The notes below the pieces were generated by a model, which worked only from the letters and a program-made list of their open reading frames with translations, was not told the DNA's origin and ran no database searches. A program made the translations under genes and the position numbers. Source: Phorcus lineatus (taxonomy: Eukaryota; Mollusca; Gastropoda; Trochida; Trochidae). Taken from it: a stretch of 64,000 bases of DNA. This document shows, piece by piece, positions 12,187 through 24,033 of the stretch (positions within the stretch are counted from its first letter, which is position 1; every line of letters starts with the position of its first letter). The stretch spans positions 47,269,877-47,333,876 of the forward strand of contig OV121081.1 of NCBI GenBank assembly GCA_921293015.1, in the 5' to 3' direction.

Positions 12187-13290
12187 TAAAATGTTGACGG
12201 AGATTGGAGATTTTGGAATGTCCACACAATCAAGAATAATGCAGTGTTAATATTCTCTCTGTGACACATTATCCTATTTGATGAACCAAAAAGACATCCT
12301 CAAACATTTTCATTCCACTTAGCACAAAGATATTGGTAAATTGTTAATGTCAAACGTTGCCCACCTTATATCTAATTATATTGATATTCACCATTACGAC
12401 TGAATCCAGCCAAACTCTCAATTACACGTTTGGCGCAGCTTGGGGAGGAGTATAGGTCAGATGGCTGCTTGTCAATCAAGTCACTCAATCAATCTGCGAA
12501 TCACTAATTCTCTGAATTACAGATCATACAGATTTTTAAATGACATACAATACAACACTATAGTGCGTTTTTCTGTGAAGAACATAATCAAAAGGAAACC
12601 AGATACTGACTGCGAGAAAGATGGTCCAATTTATTTGAAAATTCCAATGTGTGCATGTCAATTTTGATGCAAATAAAAAGACTATTTAGCGATAAACATC
12701 AACTTTTTTCTTAAACCTCCAGTGAGGATATTGAATAAAACAGGGGAATAAAAAACGATTTCTTACATTACAATGACCAGTTCAGAGTGATCCAGACCCC
12801 AAAATAGTCTTCTCCATACAGAAAGATGCAATCTGTGACCCATATGTAATCCCAGCATTCCCTGCACCGATACCGGAACACAACTCTCTCCCTAACTGAT
12901 GAATTTCAACAGTCTGCATTTGTGTTATTTGTGTGTGCACCTTGGAGCTTGTTTTGGAGTAGTGTAGGTGCTAAATAACTACACACAAGCAGTTTCAATA
13001 GGAATAGTGGCATTTTATTGTTAAAATGTCTTAGATAATATGTTTTCAGAAATATGACTCCAGAACAAAATATCATTAACTGATGTCTTAGAAAATCTGT
13101 TTTCATAAATATGACTCCAGAACAAAATATCATAACCTGATTTCCATGGATTGTAACAAATATCAGATCGTAGAACACAAGATGGATGAAGCATTGCGGA
13201 GGCAGTGTATAATCAAGGTCATGTAGCTGAATCAGGACACACAGACGCAATAGCTGATCGATATGGTTCATATAATAGCGTGAGGATCAG
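12187..13290 (+). repeat. Array block G, copy 1
   Basis: Shares with the other G blocks aataatgcagtgttaatatt, tctctctgtga, gatgaaccaa, gacatcctcaaac, ggtcagatggctg-like text, gcgataaacat, cagtgaggatattga, ccagttcagagtgatccaga and the final gaagcattgcggaggcagtg. Minus-strand frames related to those of G2 and G3 are present but broken by stops and indels. Confidence 0.65.
13025..13140 (+). repeat. 58-bp tandem duplication within G copy 1
   Basis: Two adjacent copies of a segment beginning atgtcttaga (13,025 and 13,083) and containing atgactccagaacaaaatat. The period is 58 bases. It is not seen in the other G copies. Confidence 0.8.
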
Positions 13291-13299
13291 AGCAATTAA

Positions 13300-15670
13300 G
13301 TTGTGGGCGAGGAACTTGCATAATAGCTTTCAGGGGCATTTGAAGAGGTGATCAATTTGACTGAAATTTTGTGATGCACTAATTCTGATATGCCCCAAGT
13401 CAACCGAAACCAGTCTGAGCGCACACCGGCTGCCTTCAATTCTGTCAAGGGCAACAGGTTCCATATTCTGGAAGGCAAACGACTGGTGTTACAAAATTAA
13501 TTCCTGCTAAGCTGATGTTATTTCAAATAGGTTTTTTATTATTTCATGATTATCACACATTGTCGGCATCTAAAGGTAGAAGTAGCAATAATTGATTTAG
13601 GTTTTCTGGTTGTATATGCATTAGCCTGATAATGAATATCCTTTTTTTATATTTGAGTTATGTCGTGTCATGCAAAAATTGACCGTTACTGTCAACAATG
13701 TAAACATACTTGAATCTTAATTTGCTGAATGTGTTCAGAGATACATTGTCTCCTTAATTATCTTAGTTTAATGGTTATGCATTTGTTCTGATAGAAGTTA
13801 TATATCAATGTGATTACACGCTAAATAGACCACATGTTGCAACATATCACAGACCATTGATGTCAAATGTGAATTCTAGTCTTTTATTTGATTTGTCAAT
13901 AACATTTATTGTGAAAGCATAATTTCCTAATTTGTAAGTGTTTATATATCACAATGCTATGTAATACAGATGGTTTGACTACCATATATAAAATATAAAA
14001 ATAATACTAATATCGTTAGGGGTTACTTTAGTTTCTTACGATAAAAGTTAAACAATTCTTTTTATCGAAACGTGGCATGAGGAACCAGATGAGTAACACA
14101 ATAGTTATTTTTACTTTGGATTGTCTCATTATTTCAATCCTCATTTCTGTGTACCTGACAAGTAATGTATATATATGCATATCACTATCTCCTATATTGT
14201 CATAACAATGATTTTGAAACTTTTGTTTTGTTCAGTACTTTTATATCGATGAAGTTTATTGGACAGAGACAATTCAAAGTTGCATAATGAACATAAAACT
14301 AAACCATGATCAAAATTCCTACGTCAGGGTTATTAACTTTTTTTACAACCAAGCCTATTAAAAAACTCTGTACAATTATCCTTTTTTATATAACTTATCA
14401 TGACTTAAGTTTCTCTGACAATGCTTCTTGGGTTTTATATCATTTCAACAATGAATATCATTTTGCGCAAGATAAAAATGATTTCAATAATTAATAACCA
14501 GTGTTCCTGAAACTTTAACATTTCAACAATTTCTACAAAAAAGCATTTTTTACTAAGACGTCTGGTTTTCTTTGTTATGTTGTCTGTTATCTGGTTATCT
14601 GGAATTGTTTTTAGTGTGCTGCAGACTAATAATCTAAGCCTGTATCAGGACATGAACAGATACCATACAATACACAAGCATCATTTTTACCTTAATTATG
14701 GGTGGATATAAACACTTGCTGTAGGGACAAATCTACAGAAAGATATATAATGAACTACCAGTACATTTTTTTAAATTTCATTTCCGAGCCATCTTCCTAC
14801 AATCAGATGCTTCAATACCATTTTAACTTACAGTTAAAACAAAAGGTTATATATAGTGTTAGTGTTAGCTACTGCCTCTCAAATTAAAGATTTCGGTAAC
14901 TTCGCTTTGCCATTGAATGTCCGTGGAATTTATGCTAGTTGCTTTACAAAATACAATTTTTCAATATCTAAGAAATTTCTTCACTCAAGGTACAACTGGT
15001 AAATTACAAATTTTCATCAAAATGTCATCACTTCATGATATCTTAGTAACAATTACTGAAGTCAGTTAACCATCTTTGCAAGGCATCAAGAAATTTCAAA
15101 TATTAAACCACTCTTATTCGGAGATTTCTTGACGTCTTAACCAACGTTTGTTCGAAAAAATTTGTACTGTAGTAATTATCTTGAAATCTGAACCATTTCA
15201 CCCAATACCCTGTGAAATTGTGTAACCTGAATAATTAATCCACAACGATACGGAAATAAAATTATTTTGTTTAATGATACTCTAGAAAGAGGATATGTTT
15301 CAGGATTCTTATTTCAACGCTAAACAAACATCCTCGACGATTATTGAAATTATAACATAGGGTGTATTTGTAGAATAAAGATAGTGTCCCCTGCTTCATG
15401 GCGTTGTTAAGCGGATGTTTCTGGTATATAGATATTCAAATTGTACTAAGTGGGTAAAGGGTTCATATGGGAGGGGGACGTATTGACATTTTGAGTTTTA
15501 CTTTTATGTAGGGACTTTTTGTAGGAGTGAACCAGAGGAAAATGTTCATTAGTTGTCACTTGTCGACATTATTTCCATATCGTTTAGAGCTCTATTGAAA
15601 TGACCTTCTGTTGGATGATCCCATTGCATTAGATACTTAACCCTCAACTCATTAATTCAAGGTTAATTCA
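13300..15670. other. No gene seen; contains a second block H
   Basis: AT-rich, with random small open frames. The interval 14,640-14,830 resembles 6,340-6,540. Nothing else is identified. Confidence 0.4.
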
Positions 15671-15674
15671 ATGC

Positions 15675-15765
15675 TTAAAGGCATGTAGCGCACACCAATA
15701 ATTCGTAAATATAGACAATGAACATATAATGCATATCTCTCGATATCACTAACGATTCCCACCCA
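15675..15765 (-). repeat. Dispersed repeat end, minus orientation
   Basis: On the minus strand it reads atatcgagagata, then gcattat, a variable stretch, and a gtgtgcgctacatgccttta end. An imperfect copy (about 75% by eye) lies in + orientation at 46,345-46,425. It is probably one end of a short non-autonomous mobile element. Confidence 0.5.
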
Positions 15766-15769
15766 TGTA

Positions 15770-18120
15770 ATCTGCCATATACGTTTGGAAATAATTCACT
15801 TATTCAAGCTATAAAGTTAATTCTAAACTACGATTTTGTCAATATTTAAATTTGCAACCTGAAAGCCAAAACGACAGATCGGCTTAAGGAAACTCTCGTA
15901 AGGGGAAGTTGGAAAGGTGTGTTGACTAATCCAACACGCTAGGATCCACGCGCAATTAGAAGTTTGGTTGTAGCAGATTCAAAGAATTGGTGATGTCTCA
16001 GGAAGAACAATCTCCTGCAACACCAGCCGGAGCCACGACTAATGACTATAAGAATATGATGTGATATGTTTTACCTACAGTTAAGTGCCAGTGTCCATTC
16101 TACATCCCTTCTGATGCTTTTACAAAGCAGTGAAAGTGAATCATCAATATCACGTAAGGATTTCTGTGTTCAACAAAACTTGTTTAAAAGGTCATAATGA
16201 TCAGTAAAGATTACAAAGTAACCAAGATCACCGCTACATATTATCCTGAAATCTCAAATGATTTCGCATAACAAAGACATTTACAAGCTTTGATTACAAC
16301 GTTTGTAATGAAGTCTTTTATGATCATCATTAAAAAAATCAAGTGGCTCAAGTGTCACAATGTCAAAAATACTGTTGTATACGGACATGAGTTTTTCTTA
16401 GATTGAAAGGTCCGTTATACTGCTAAGAAAACTGTAGTTCAAAGTACTAGGATCTCCTTATATATATTTGGTTGATGTGCTACAGAACGCAATTTAAAAG
16501 ACAAGAAGCAATTGAATAAAAAATACTATGAAAATGATATAATCTTACACAATGCAAGAAGAACCATAGAACATGACATTTAAACATTTCAGATTAATTT
16601 AGATTGGAAATCAGAATAGAAACTTTAACATTAGTACGTTCACACATTAGTCCTGAAGGATAAACATTGGGTAGATGTTATTGCTCTAGGGTTTCAGTTT
16701 AAAGATGATTATTTCAACTGTTATTAAATCCTCCAACAAAGAGATTTCATGTTCTACCATTTCAAATTTAATTTGTAATATATACTCAAGACTCTTTCTC
16801 ACATTTGTTTGTCTTAATTATGTGTCAAACAGCCAAGAGACATAAATATAACGAAATATGTCATTTAACAACCTTTTGGTTTCAATACTCATTGCTAACA
16901 ATGTTTACGTTCAGGAAATGGAGATATTTCACAATTCAAAACCTTTTTTATACTAAAACTATTTTTAATAAACCATAACACCATTAATATTTAACTTGAA
17001 AAAGAATAAACAGATTTCTGAGAAATGTCCATTTGTCATATGCAATGTAATATATTGCTCATAAGAAATCACAAACGAAATTGAGATGATGAAATCCGCT
17101 TATAAAAATGTTAATTTTAATTCTTGTCATAAAAATGTAACAAAACTTAGAATTTCACAAATTTCACATACGCATACAACAAAAGAAAATTTTATGTTCC
17201 AATCGGGTTAATATTCTTCTTTCCGTATCACTCATATTACATAATGCTGTTTATTGAACATTAGACTTTCGTTGAATATACTATGATATAATGATACAAA
17301 AGATTACACAAACCTTATCATAAATTACATATAAAAACAATGATAGGTGTATAGTATATAGAATACTCTTCTTGTGTGTTGAAGGCTCTTGAAGGCATAT
17401 ATAGTATAAATACTATGAGAGAGCATGTTGAGTTTGAGTTGCACATACATGTAGTTAGTGGACTCACATGGCACGTTTGCTGTTCTCTCCAATTTAATGT
17501 CTTAGTATGATCGTCTGAACGATTTTGTCAATCCAGTCGCCTCAATCCTATGTAATATGAACTGTTATTCCCCATATGGTTATTCATAAGCGGTGACATC
17601 ATTTCAAAATGAGCACATGTGCACATATCACTTTTGCCTAGCAACGATTGTCTAAGCGCGAGTTGCCGTATTTCGTCGTCTGTGACTTCATAAAACCATT
17701 GTTCGTGACGTCGCAAGAGAAGGCTGTCGTTTAATGAACATTTCCCTAAGTTTGAAATGGAATAGAATCGATAATACAGAATTATTACATTCGGCAGTGT
17801 GTCATATGACACACTTCCTGGGGTAATAATCTCTTTGTATATGCTACAATCATTTGATGATATACTTGCTTATGAGATCGTTCAGGCACTATAGCTTCAA
17901 TAGCTGTTCCATATTTACTCTTGTATATCAAAATGTATGCAATACGGACTGAAAAATATTGCGAATTGTATAGGATATCCTCGTTAGGGAAATTTCTTTC
18001 TCCTTCAATAAGATCATGTAGGGGTTATAGATTGAAAAGACGTTTGTTTTGCTGCAAACTTTGAAGTCATAGAGAGAATGCTTGTCCCGTTTCTTCGAGG
18101 GTGAAACTTAAAAGGACACA
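15770..18120. other. No gene seen
   Basis: Mostly AT-rich unidentified sequence. The interval 17,460-17,820 is richer in G+C, contains a CRE-like tgacgtcg, and has a 94-codon minus-strand open frame (17,528-17,812). That frame has no recognisable motif and I do not call it a gene. Confidence 0.35.
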
Positions 18121-18135
18121 CGTCAGATATAGTTG

Positions 18136-18450
18136 TTAATGGGGATGTAGTATTTGAGCTTGACAACACTCAGAACATTTAGTTAAATAATCAAGGATGT
18201 AAAGCCTCTTTGAAACACAATCTGTAGAGGAGATTTGGGAGAGTCCATACTTTGGAGAATAATGCAGTATCAATGTTCTCTCTGTGAGGAATTCTGCTAC
18301 TTGATGATCCAACATGACGTCTAGCCTTTCGTCAAGACAAACTCTAGACAGCGATTCAGGAGGTCCAGATACTGGAGAATAATATACTGGTAATGTTCTC
18401 TCTGCGAGGTATTCTCTTACTTGATGAACCAACGAGACATCCTCCAACAC
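18136..18450 (-). pseudogene. Minus-strand open frame with two 40-residue repeats inside block G
   Basis: An open frame of 104 codons contains two copies of a 40-residue motif, matching an exact 120-bp period in the DNA (ggagaat at 18,254 and 18,374). Shared residues include a VHQVREYL/DHQVAEFL stretch, then ERTL, then YSP. The first motif copy is also open in G copy 3 (minus strand, 30,851-31,039: LVHQVREYLAERTLPVYYSP). In the other G copies the frame is broken. This may be a remnant of a former coding exon; the alternative is plain sequence similarity between repeat copies with no coding past. I recognise no protein family. Confidence 0.25.
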
Positions 18451-18873
18451 TCTTCACCTCGAGTTACCACGATTGGTTAATGTCTACAACGATCTATGTA
18501 AGGCGTTGCAAACGTTGCCCATCTGTAATCTAATTATTTTGGTAGTCACATTTCCCATTGATTCAATCCAAACTCCAGAGTGGAGATTTGGTCAGATAAG
18601 GTGTGATTATTCCGCTGCTCGTCCGTCATGTCACTCATTCAAATACCAAATCCGCTGAATTACAGATCATCTTGATCATTAAATGACATACCATATACAA
18701 ACTCAAATGTGATTTTTCTGTGAATAACCCAATCAGAAGGAACTCCTCAGGCTGGTATTGACCAGGAGGGATATGGTCCCATTTTTTTTTAACTTTTACA
18801 AGTGAGCATGTCATTGTTGATGAAATTACAAGTCTTTATGAGCGATAAACATGCACTCTGGGTTACATCTCCC

Positions 18874-18990
18874 CTAACCTGCAGTGAGGATATTGACTAA
18901 AGCAGGGGAATAGAAGATGCAGACATCCTTTGTCCTGTTCAGAGTGACACAGACACTAAAATAGCCTTCTCCATACAGAAAGCAATCTTT
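18874..18990 (-). pseudogene. Possible remnant 3' coding end in block G copy 2
   Basis: The minus strand reads LYGEGYFSVCVTL, then an insert-like stretch, then YSPALVNILTAG and a TAG at 18,874-18,876. A matching end (LYEEDYFSVCVTL ... PALVNILTAG, stop at 31,481) occurs in G copy 3. A version with an internal stop occurs in copy 5. Conservation of frame and stop position in separate copies hints at descent from a coding exon, but proof would need substitution analysis. Confidence 0.25.
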
Positions 18991-19399
18991 TGTTTGTTTC
19001 AAATTCCAGAATGCCTTACACTCACATCGGAACACGAATGCCCTGATGACAATTTACACTGAGAAGACTCCTGGAGTGTGACTTGTGAGTTCACTTGTAG
19101 TGTGTGTCCGTTCTCTGGCTTAAGAACTTCACCGATACAAAAATTTTGCGAGTAGGGACATCCAAGACACCCATCGCTATAAAGGTGTTACATAATCTAT
19201 GACAATCCATGACATGATACTGTTTGATATCAATTAGAACTCATACCACATAAGGGATGACCTGGTCAATAAGGGTCTGCAGAGGCAAGGCACAATCAAG
19301 GTTATACTATTGACTCATGACACACGGAACAGCAAAAGCACATAATATGGGTCATAATGTTTCCATGAAATTACAGCAATTAACACATTTGTCAATGGA

Positions 19400-20850
19400 C
19401 AACCATTGGTAAGTAAACTTTAATTGTAATGATAAACAATTCTAGATCTGAACCTTTCCAAAACGTGAGTTCACAGTTAACTCAGATGATTGTCATTAAA
19501 ATTACCTCATCTGGATATATTTGATATCAGAAGATTCTTTATAGAGATTCTCTATATAATATCAAAGGAAGGAAACTATTACCATTTTTGCCACACATCT
19601 GGATACAACTAGACGTTGTAGGAATAATTCTTAAACATCACACATATGAAACACCTTTGTTCAACTGGAAGATAAAGAAATAATCCTTTGAGATCATATG
19701 ACTTTTCTGTTTGAGGGTATCAACATCAATCCAAAACATAATCTAACTGGTAAAAGCGACCTCACTGCATATGAAGGCAGATAGGGCATGTATTCCAACG
19801 TTAAACTTATTTCCCTTCAAATCATTATCATAATCATCGAGTAATAAGAAGTGTCATCATTAAGTTAAATATCCATGTCCCAATACAAGCTGGAGACCTA
19901 AAACCCCATTGTCCAAGTTTGGTTCCACATTCCTGTTACTTCTATTAAACTATTGACTTTAGAACAACCTGCAAAATCTTGACTACGACTTAAGAACCAT
20001 CCATAAGTCCTAACTATGACTCAAGAACTATCAACAGTTTTCCACCATGTTTGGTCCTAACTGGATTTAGAATAATCTATACAGTAATGACTACGACTCT
20101 TGAACAATTTGTACAGTTTTGACGATGTCTTTAGAACTATCAGTATGGTCCTAACTGCAACTTAATAAATGTCTGTTAACTTTTGGAAACGAATTAACAA
20201 CAGCTCTTTTAAAGTCCTAACTGCGATTTTTTAAGTTGCTGAAGTAGATGAGTTTTTAGTGCAAAGATATCAAAAGTATGAAGATATCACAATGTTGCAA
20301 ACATATATAGTTGAAGAAAAGCTTATGTTACTTCCTCATTCCAATGTATTCGTTTCATTTGATTGTTGCTGCTAGTAAAATTAGAGGCCCTAAAATGAAT
20401 TTAAAAGGCTTTTGGGTCGTAATCTATAATTCACTTAACGACCAATACGATACTAGATACAAGTAGTTTATATGCTGTTCTAAACTCCTAGCCAATACTT
20501 TACAAGCGGTTTTGAAAAAGTACTCTGAAGTTTACAGGGTGTTTGCAATGTCGTAGACTAGCGTTTAAAAATAGGTTTAAGAGTTGTAGTAAAGACTTTG
20601 CAAACGGGATTAAAGTTAGTCAATACTTAATTGGCAGTTCTAATATCGTAGTCAAGAGTCCAAAGATGCTTCTTAAGTCTTAGTTAAGATTATTACAGAT
20701 GATTCTCAAACGTTATCGTTAGTTTATAAACTGATCTGAAGTCGTAGTTTCGAGTTTAAAGAAAATAGAAAACTACATGATATGTCAAAAGTCTAGATAA
20801 TATTGATTTTAAAAGGGCTAGTCGATACGATTTGTAAACAGGTTAGATAA
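19400..20850. other. No gene seen; array inter-block sequence
   Basis: Holds a degenerate series of short phrases of the type actcaagaaccatc, gtcctaactgcaact and taaaatcttgac on both strands. This resembles 32.1-32.3, 39.25-39.6 and 33.8-33.9 kb of the other units. No coding signal. Confidence 0.45.
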
Positions 20851-21260
20851 TATGGCCATTAGAGAACACATCTGGTGTTTTTTTTGTCAGAAGATATGTG
20901 GTCGCCTCGGTCTTAGACAATTGGTTGTGTTGACCTCTTCAATTCCGTGGTCCGATGTAGGATGTCACATTGATGGCGGGGTATCAGGAACGAATAGAAA
21001 ACTCCAAAAAATATCATTAGTTTTCAGCTTTCAGCGACAGTTATGCTCTAAGAATGATATTCTGGCCTTTTTCATTGGTCAAGTTGTTTAACGAGCTTGC
21101 AATAAAACACAGCTTTCAGACAACATGCTTAAGTACACGCCGTGCGGATATTTGTTATCTTAATGGATGAAGTCCAGAGGCTGAACATGTGACATTACAG
21201 TTAACACTAGCACTCGAGGTGACATGAACACAATGTTTGATGTTAAAGTATTAACTGCTC
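20850..21260 (+). repeat. Array block C, copy 3
   Basis: Shares tccgtggtccgatgtaggat, gtatcaggaacgaatag, aactccaaaa, gacagttatgctct, ttcattggtc and gttgtttaacgag with C copy 4. The open frame across it on the plus strand is not maintained in the other C copies. Confidence 0.7.
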
Positions 21261-21539
21261 ACCTACTTGCGTGCATTTGAATGTTAAGTTCTAACCGAAA
21301 CTGAATAAATGATAAAATGAATTCACCGATTCATATTCAAATTTTACATTTCACAACACATTAAGATATCATCTTATTTTTATTCCTAATTATTTAAGAT
21401 GTATTCCATAAATAAAACAAATATTTATAACACTAGTATCTGTTATTTACACCCCAACTCAGAATGTATTTTAGATTTAACCATGTTTATATCTAACATA
21501 GATAAGGAATGGTGTAATTCGTGAAACTAAAACAAGTTT

Positions 21540-22060
21540 GGAAAAGTTTGATTATCTGTAAGATAGAACTTGTTCCTGATTTAAATTTAATACTACATCT
21601 GATATAAAATAAAAATAACATACTTTGCTGTTTATCCGATTCAATCTTTAAGTTAAATTAAACAGTAAAAAGCAGTGTGACAAAACATAAACTTCAAGGT
21701 CCAACATAAACATGAAGGCACATACAATGTTTTATGCAAAAGGTATTGCTGTGAAGAGAGTTATGACTACACACAGTTTATAATGATATGTGAAAGAGAT
21801 GTTCCCAGGGTCGTAGTGTATAAACCAGCAGGTGCCACGTTGCTCTTGACACACTAGGATGTAGAAACCTCTTAGACGTACAGTAGATCAATGATAATAT
21901 GACAAATGAGCTTTGGTCTCAAAACTGATGATCTATCAATCGGCAAGGTAGATGTGACGTTGTTAGATGGGAACAATTACAGCCAGGGGTTCTGACTAGA
22001 GTGCGGAGATACTGACACTACCAAATCGCAGCGAGATGCACAATTAGGACTGTTATGTAC
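21540..22060 (+). repeat. Array block D/E, copy 2
   Basis: Shares ttgattatctgtaagat, acttgttcctgattt, tttataatgatatgtg, gagatgttcccagggtcgta and gtataaaccagcaggtg with 34.59-34.94 kb, then the E signature through ttctgactagagtgcggaga to about 22,060. Confidence 0.7.
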
Positions 22061-22107
22061 CCTGACGTGTTCCATATAGTCCACCGGCCCAGAGGGGTCC
22101 CCATGCA

Positions 22108-22131
22108 CCCCCCCCCCCCCCCCCCCCCCCC
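22108..22131 (+). repeat. Poly-C tract, 24 C
   Basis: Uninterrupted run of about 24 C. Long homopolymers are prone to length error in assembly, so the exact count is unreliable. The glycine-rich minus-strand frames across it are artefacts. Confidence 0.9.
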
Positions 22132-22192
22132 ATGGCAGAACGAAACTATTTTTTTTTGAAGCCTTGACATGTCTATTATGCAAATTTGACTG

Positions 22193-22333
22193 GTAACAGT
22201 GTATAAACTGGGACGAAATGTGTCATTTTTACATATTTCCATGGGTACCCCCTCAGCCACTTATTCTCTGAAGCGTCACCCCAAAAGGTGGATGTCCCCA
22301 TATCTTTGGTTCTAATTATCATAGAACCATAAT
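22193..22333 (-). repeat. Left arm of 141-bp inverted repeat
   Basis: Runs from gtaacagtgtata to catagaaccataat. It is the reverse complement of 26,208-26,348 with one base fewer in the G/C run near gggtacccc, which shifts the reading frame relative to the right arm. Confidence 0.85.
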
Positions 22334-22475
22334 CTTGGTATCTAAATGTATGTTTATAAGGTCACTGAATCCATTGACAGACATTTCAGATAGCTACCAT
22401 AGGTCATTTGTACGAAATTTTAAGTTTCGATTCCAAAAAGTCATCATTCATGACTTCGACCGGTAACAATTCTAT

Positions 22476-22873
22476 TTTCTCTTCTCTACAGTTAATGTAT
22501 ATGATTTTATTTTACATTATTTGCACTGATAGTAGAATTAGGAGTACCTGTGACCATTTTGTGTACTTATGTGTACTTATAACACACAAATTAAGTGTCC
22601 AAAAGCAAACCAAGGGACCTACCGTTAATCTACTATCATTAAAATACACCAACTCAGCCTTGGAAAAAATATATTTTTTCCTCTCTACAAGTAATGTATA
22701 TGATTTTATTTTACATTATTTGCACTGAGAATAGAATCTTGAGTACTTGTAACCCTTTTGTGTACTTATGTGTACTTATAACACATAAATTAAGTGTCCA
22801 AAAGCAAACCAAGGGACCTACCATTAATCCACTATCATTGAAATACACAAAATCAGCCTTGGAAAAAACTAAC
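22476..22873 (+). repeat. 199-bp tandem duplication
   Basis: Two adjacent copies beginning near the ctctaca segment. Each contains taatgtatatgattttattt, gtgtacttatgtgtacttat, gtccaaaagcaaaccaaggg and tcagccttggaaaaaa. The taatgtat anchor lies at 22,493 and 22,692. The copies are roughly 93% identical by eye. Confidence 0.9.
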
Positions 22874-22879
22874 AATTTT

Positions 22880-24030
22880 GTATTTTGAATGTGTTGTTTT
22901 ACTTCTAAATCATTGGGGATTTAAAGGGATATATTTAAAGGGGACAAAGAAGAAAGATAACACATAGGTACTAATTCTGTAATTACACACATCACAGACA
23001 TGTACTATAGGAGTACATTCTTGCATATTATTCATTTTCAATCATCATATGACTGTTTGTATCAGTTGCTTTTTGGACATCAACAACTTATCAAAAAATT
23101 CTAGTTTAAAGAGAGAGCATCATCATCAATAACATCACCATACACCACACACCTAAACAACGTTCATTATCATCCTCAAAGCTGTCACGTTGGAAGGCCT
23201 TGATGTCGACCAACTCTCTAGGAAGAGCGCACTGGCTCTAGCTTCCAATCCACAAGAGTCGAACTATGACTCTCATTAGCAAAAAGAACAACAGACATTG
23301 GAACAGAGATGTATTCCATAGAACCTCCTGCTAATTGAAATGCATTGTATGATACTATAGGCTATTAATGGTATCATGATAGTGTCCATGTTACATTGTT
23401 TGACTCATGTTCACAGCAATAGACATTCAGTTGCAGACAGCCAACTTTATCAACATTTTTTGTCAGGTCCACCATAGAGAACAAAAATGAAATCCATAAG
23501 GGCTTTTATAATTGATATGTACAATAAGGAAGACAAAATTTTCTGCTTAACAACTTTATTTTAAAATGCACGTTCCTGAGTACATGATTACTCCATCAGG
23601 TTGGTTGTAGGATATATGAATTGTGGTACATATAATCACAACAAGTAAACATAAAACAATAGTGAGGAAACCTAATTATCGAGATTAATCATATGAGAAT
23701 GTAATACAATATGGATTTCCAGTAAATGCACATATGAAGGCACCTTGCTCTCCAAACAAATATGATGGCACAACCTAAGAGCCACTTGATCTGACAAGAA
23801 AAAAACACCTTGCAATGAGCCTAATCCGATGAGTCCAGCTTCACACTCATTCTCAGCTAAAGGGCAAATTTCCAAATGTAATTGTCAAAAAATAAACTTT
23901 GCAGATATGTCAGGAACTGTTAAATTTTAAAAACTACATCATCCGTAGTTACCAAATCTATCCTTGGGGGACCCAAATCGTACTTGATAATTGATCACTT
24001 GTGTCATCAATGCAAAGGGTATAAATCAAC
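22880..24030. other. No gene seen
   Basis: Interior of the 4.2-kb insertion. A minus-strand frame at 23,672-23,875 has no recognisable motif. No other signal. Confidence 0.4.
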
Positions 24031-24033
24031 TAA

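Larger units (their letters stand above)
18120..19400 (+). repeat. Array block G, copy 2
   Basis: Full G block: gagcttgacaacactcagaa, aaggatgtaaagcctcttt, then ctggagaataatatactgg, cacctcgagttaccac, ttgcccatctgtaatctaat, cgctgctcgtccgtcatg, cctcaggctggtattgacca, gcgataaacatgcactctgg, cctgcagtgaggatattgac and atcaaggttatac. Copies lie at 12.2, 30.8, 38.1 and 44.4 kb. Confidence 0.75.

Noticed and set aside
17528..17812. 94-codon minus-strand frame
   Set aside because: No motif, no splice context and no copy in the other array units; length is within chance expectation for this window size.
21977..22260. Glycine-rich minus-strand frames
   Set aside because: They arise from the 24-base poly-C run. 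The part that resembles the 26.2-kb frame is the left inverted-repeat arm with a one-base deletion.
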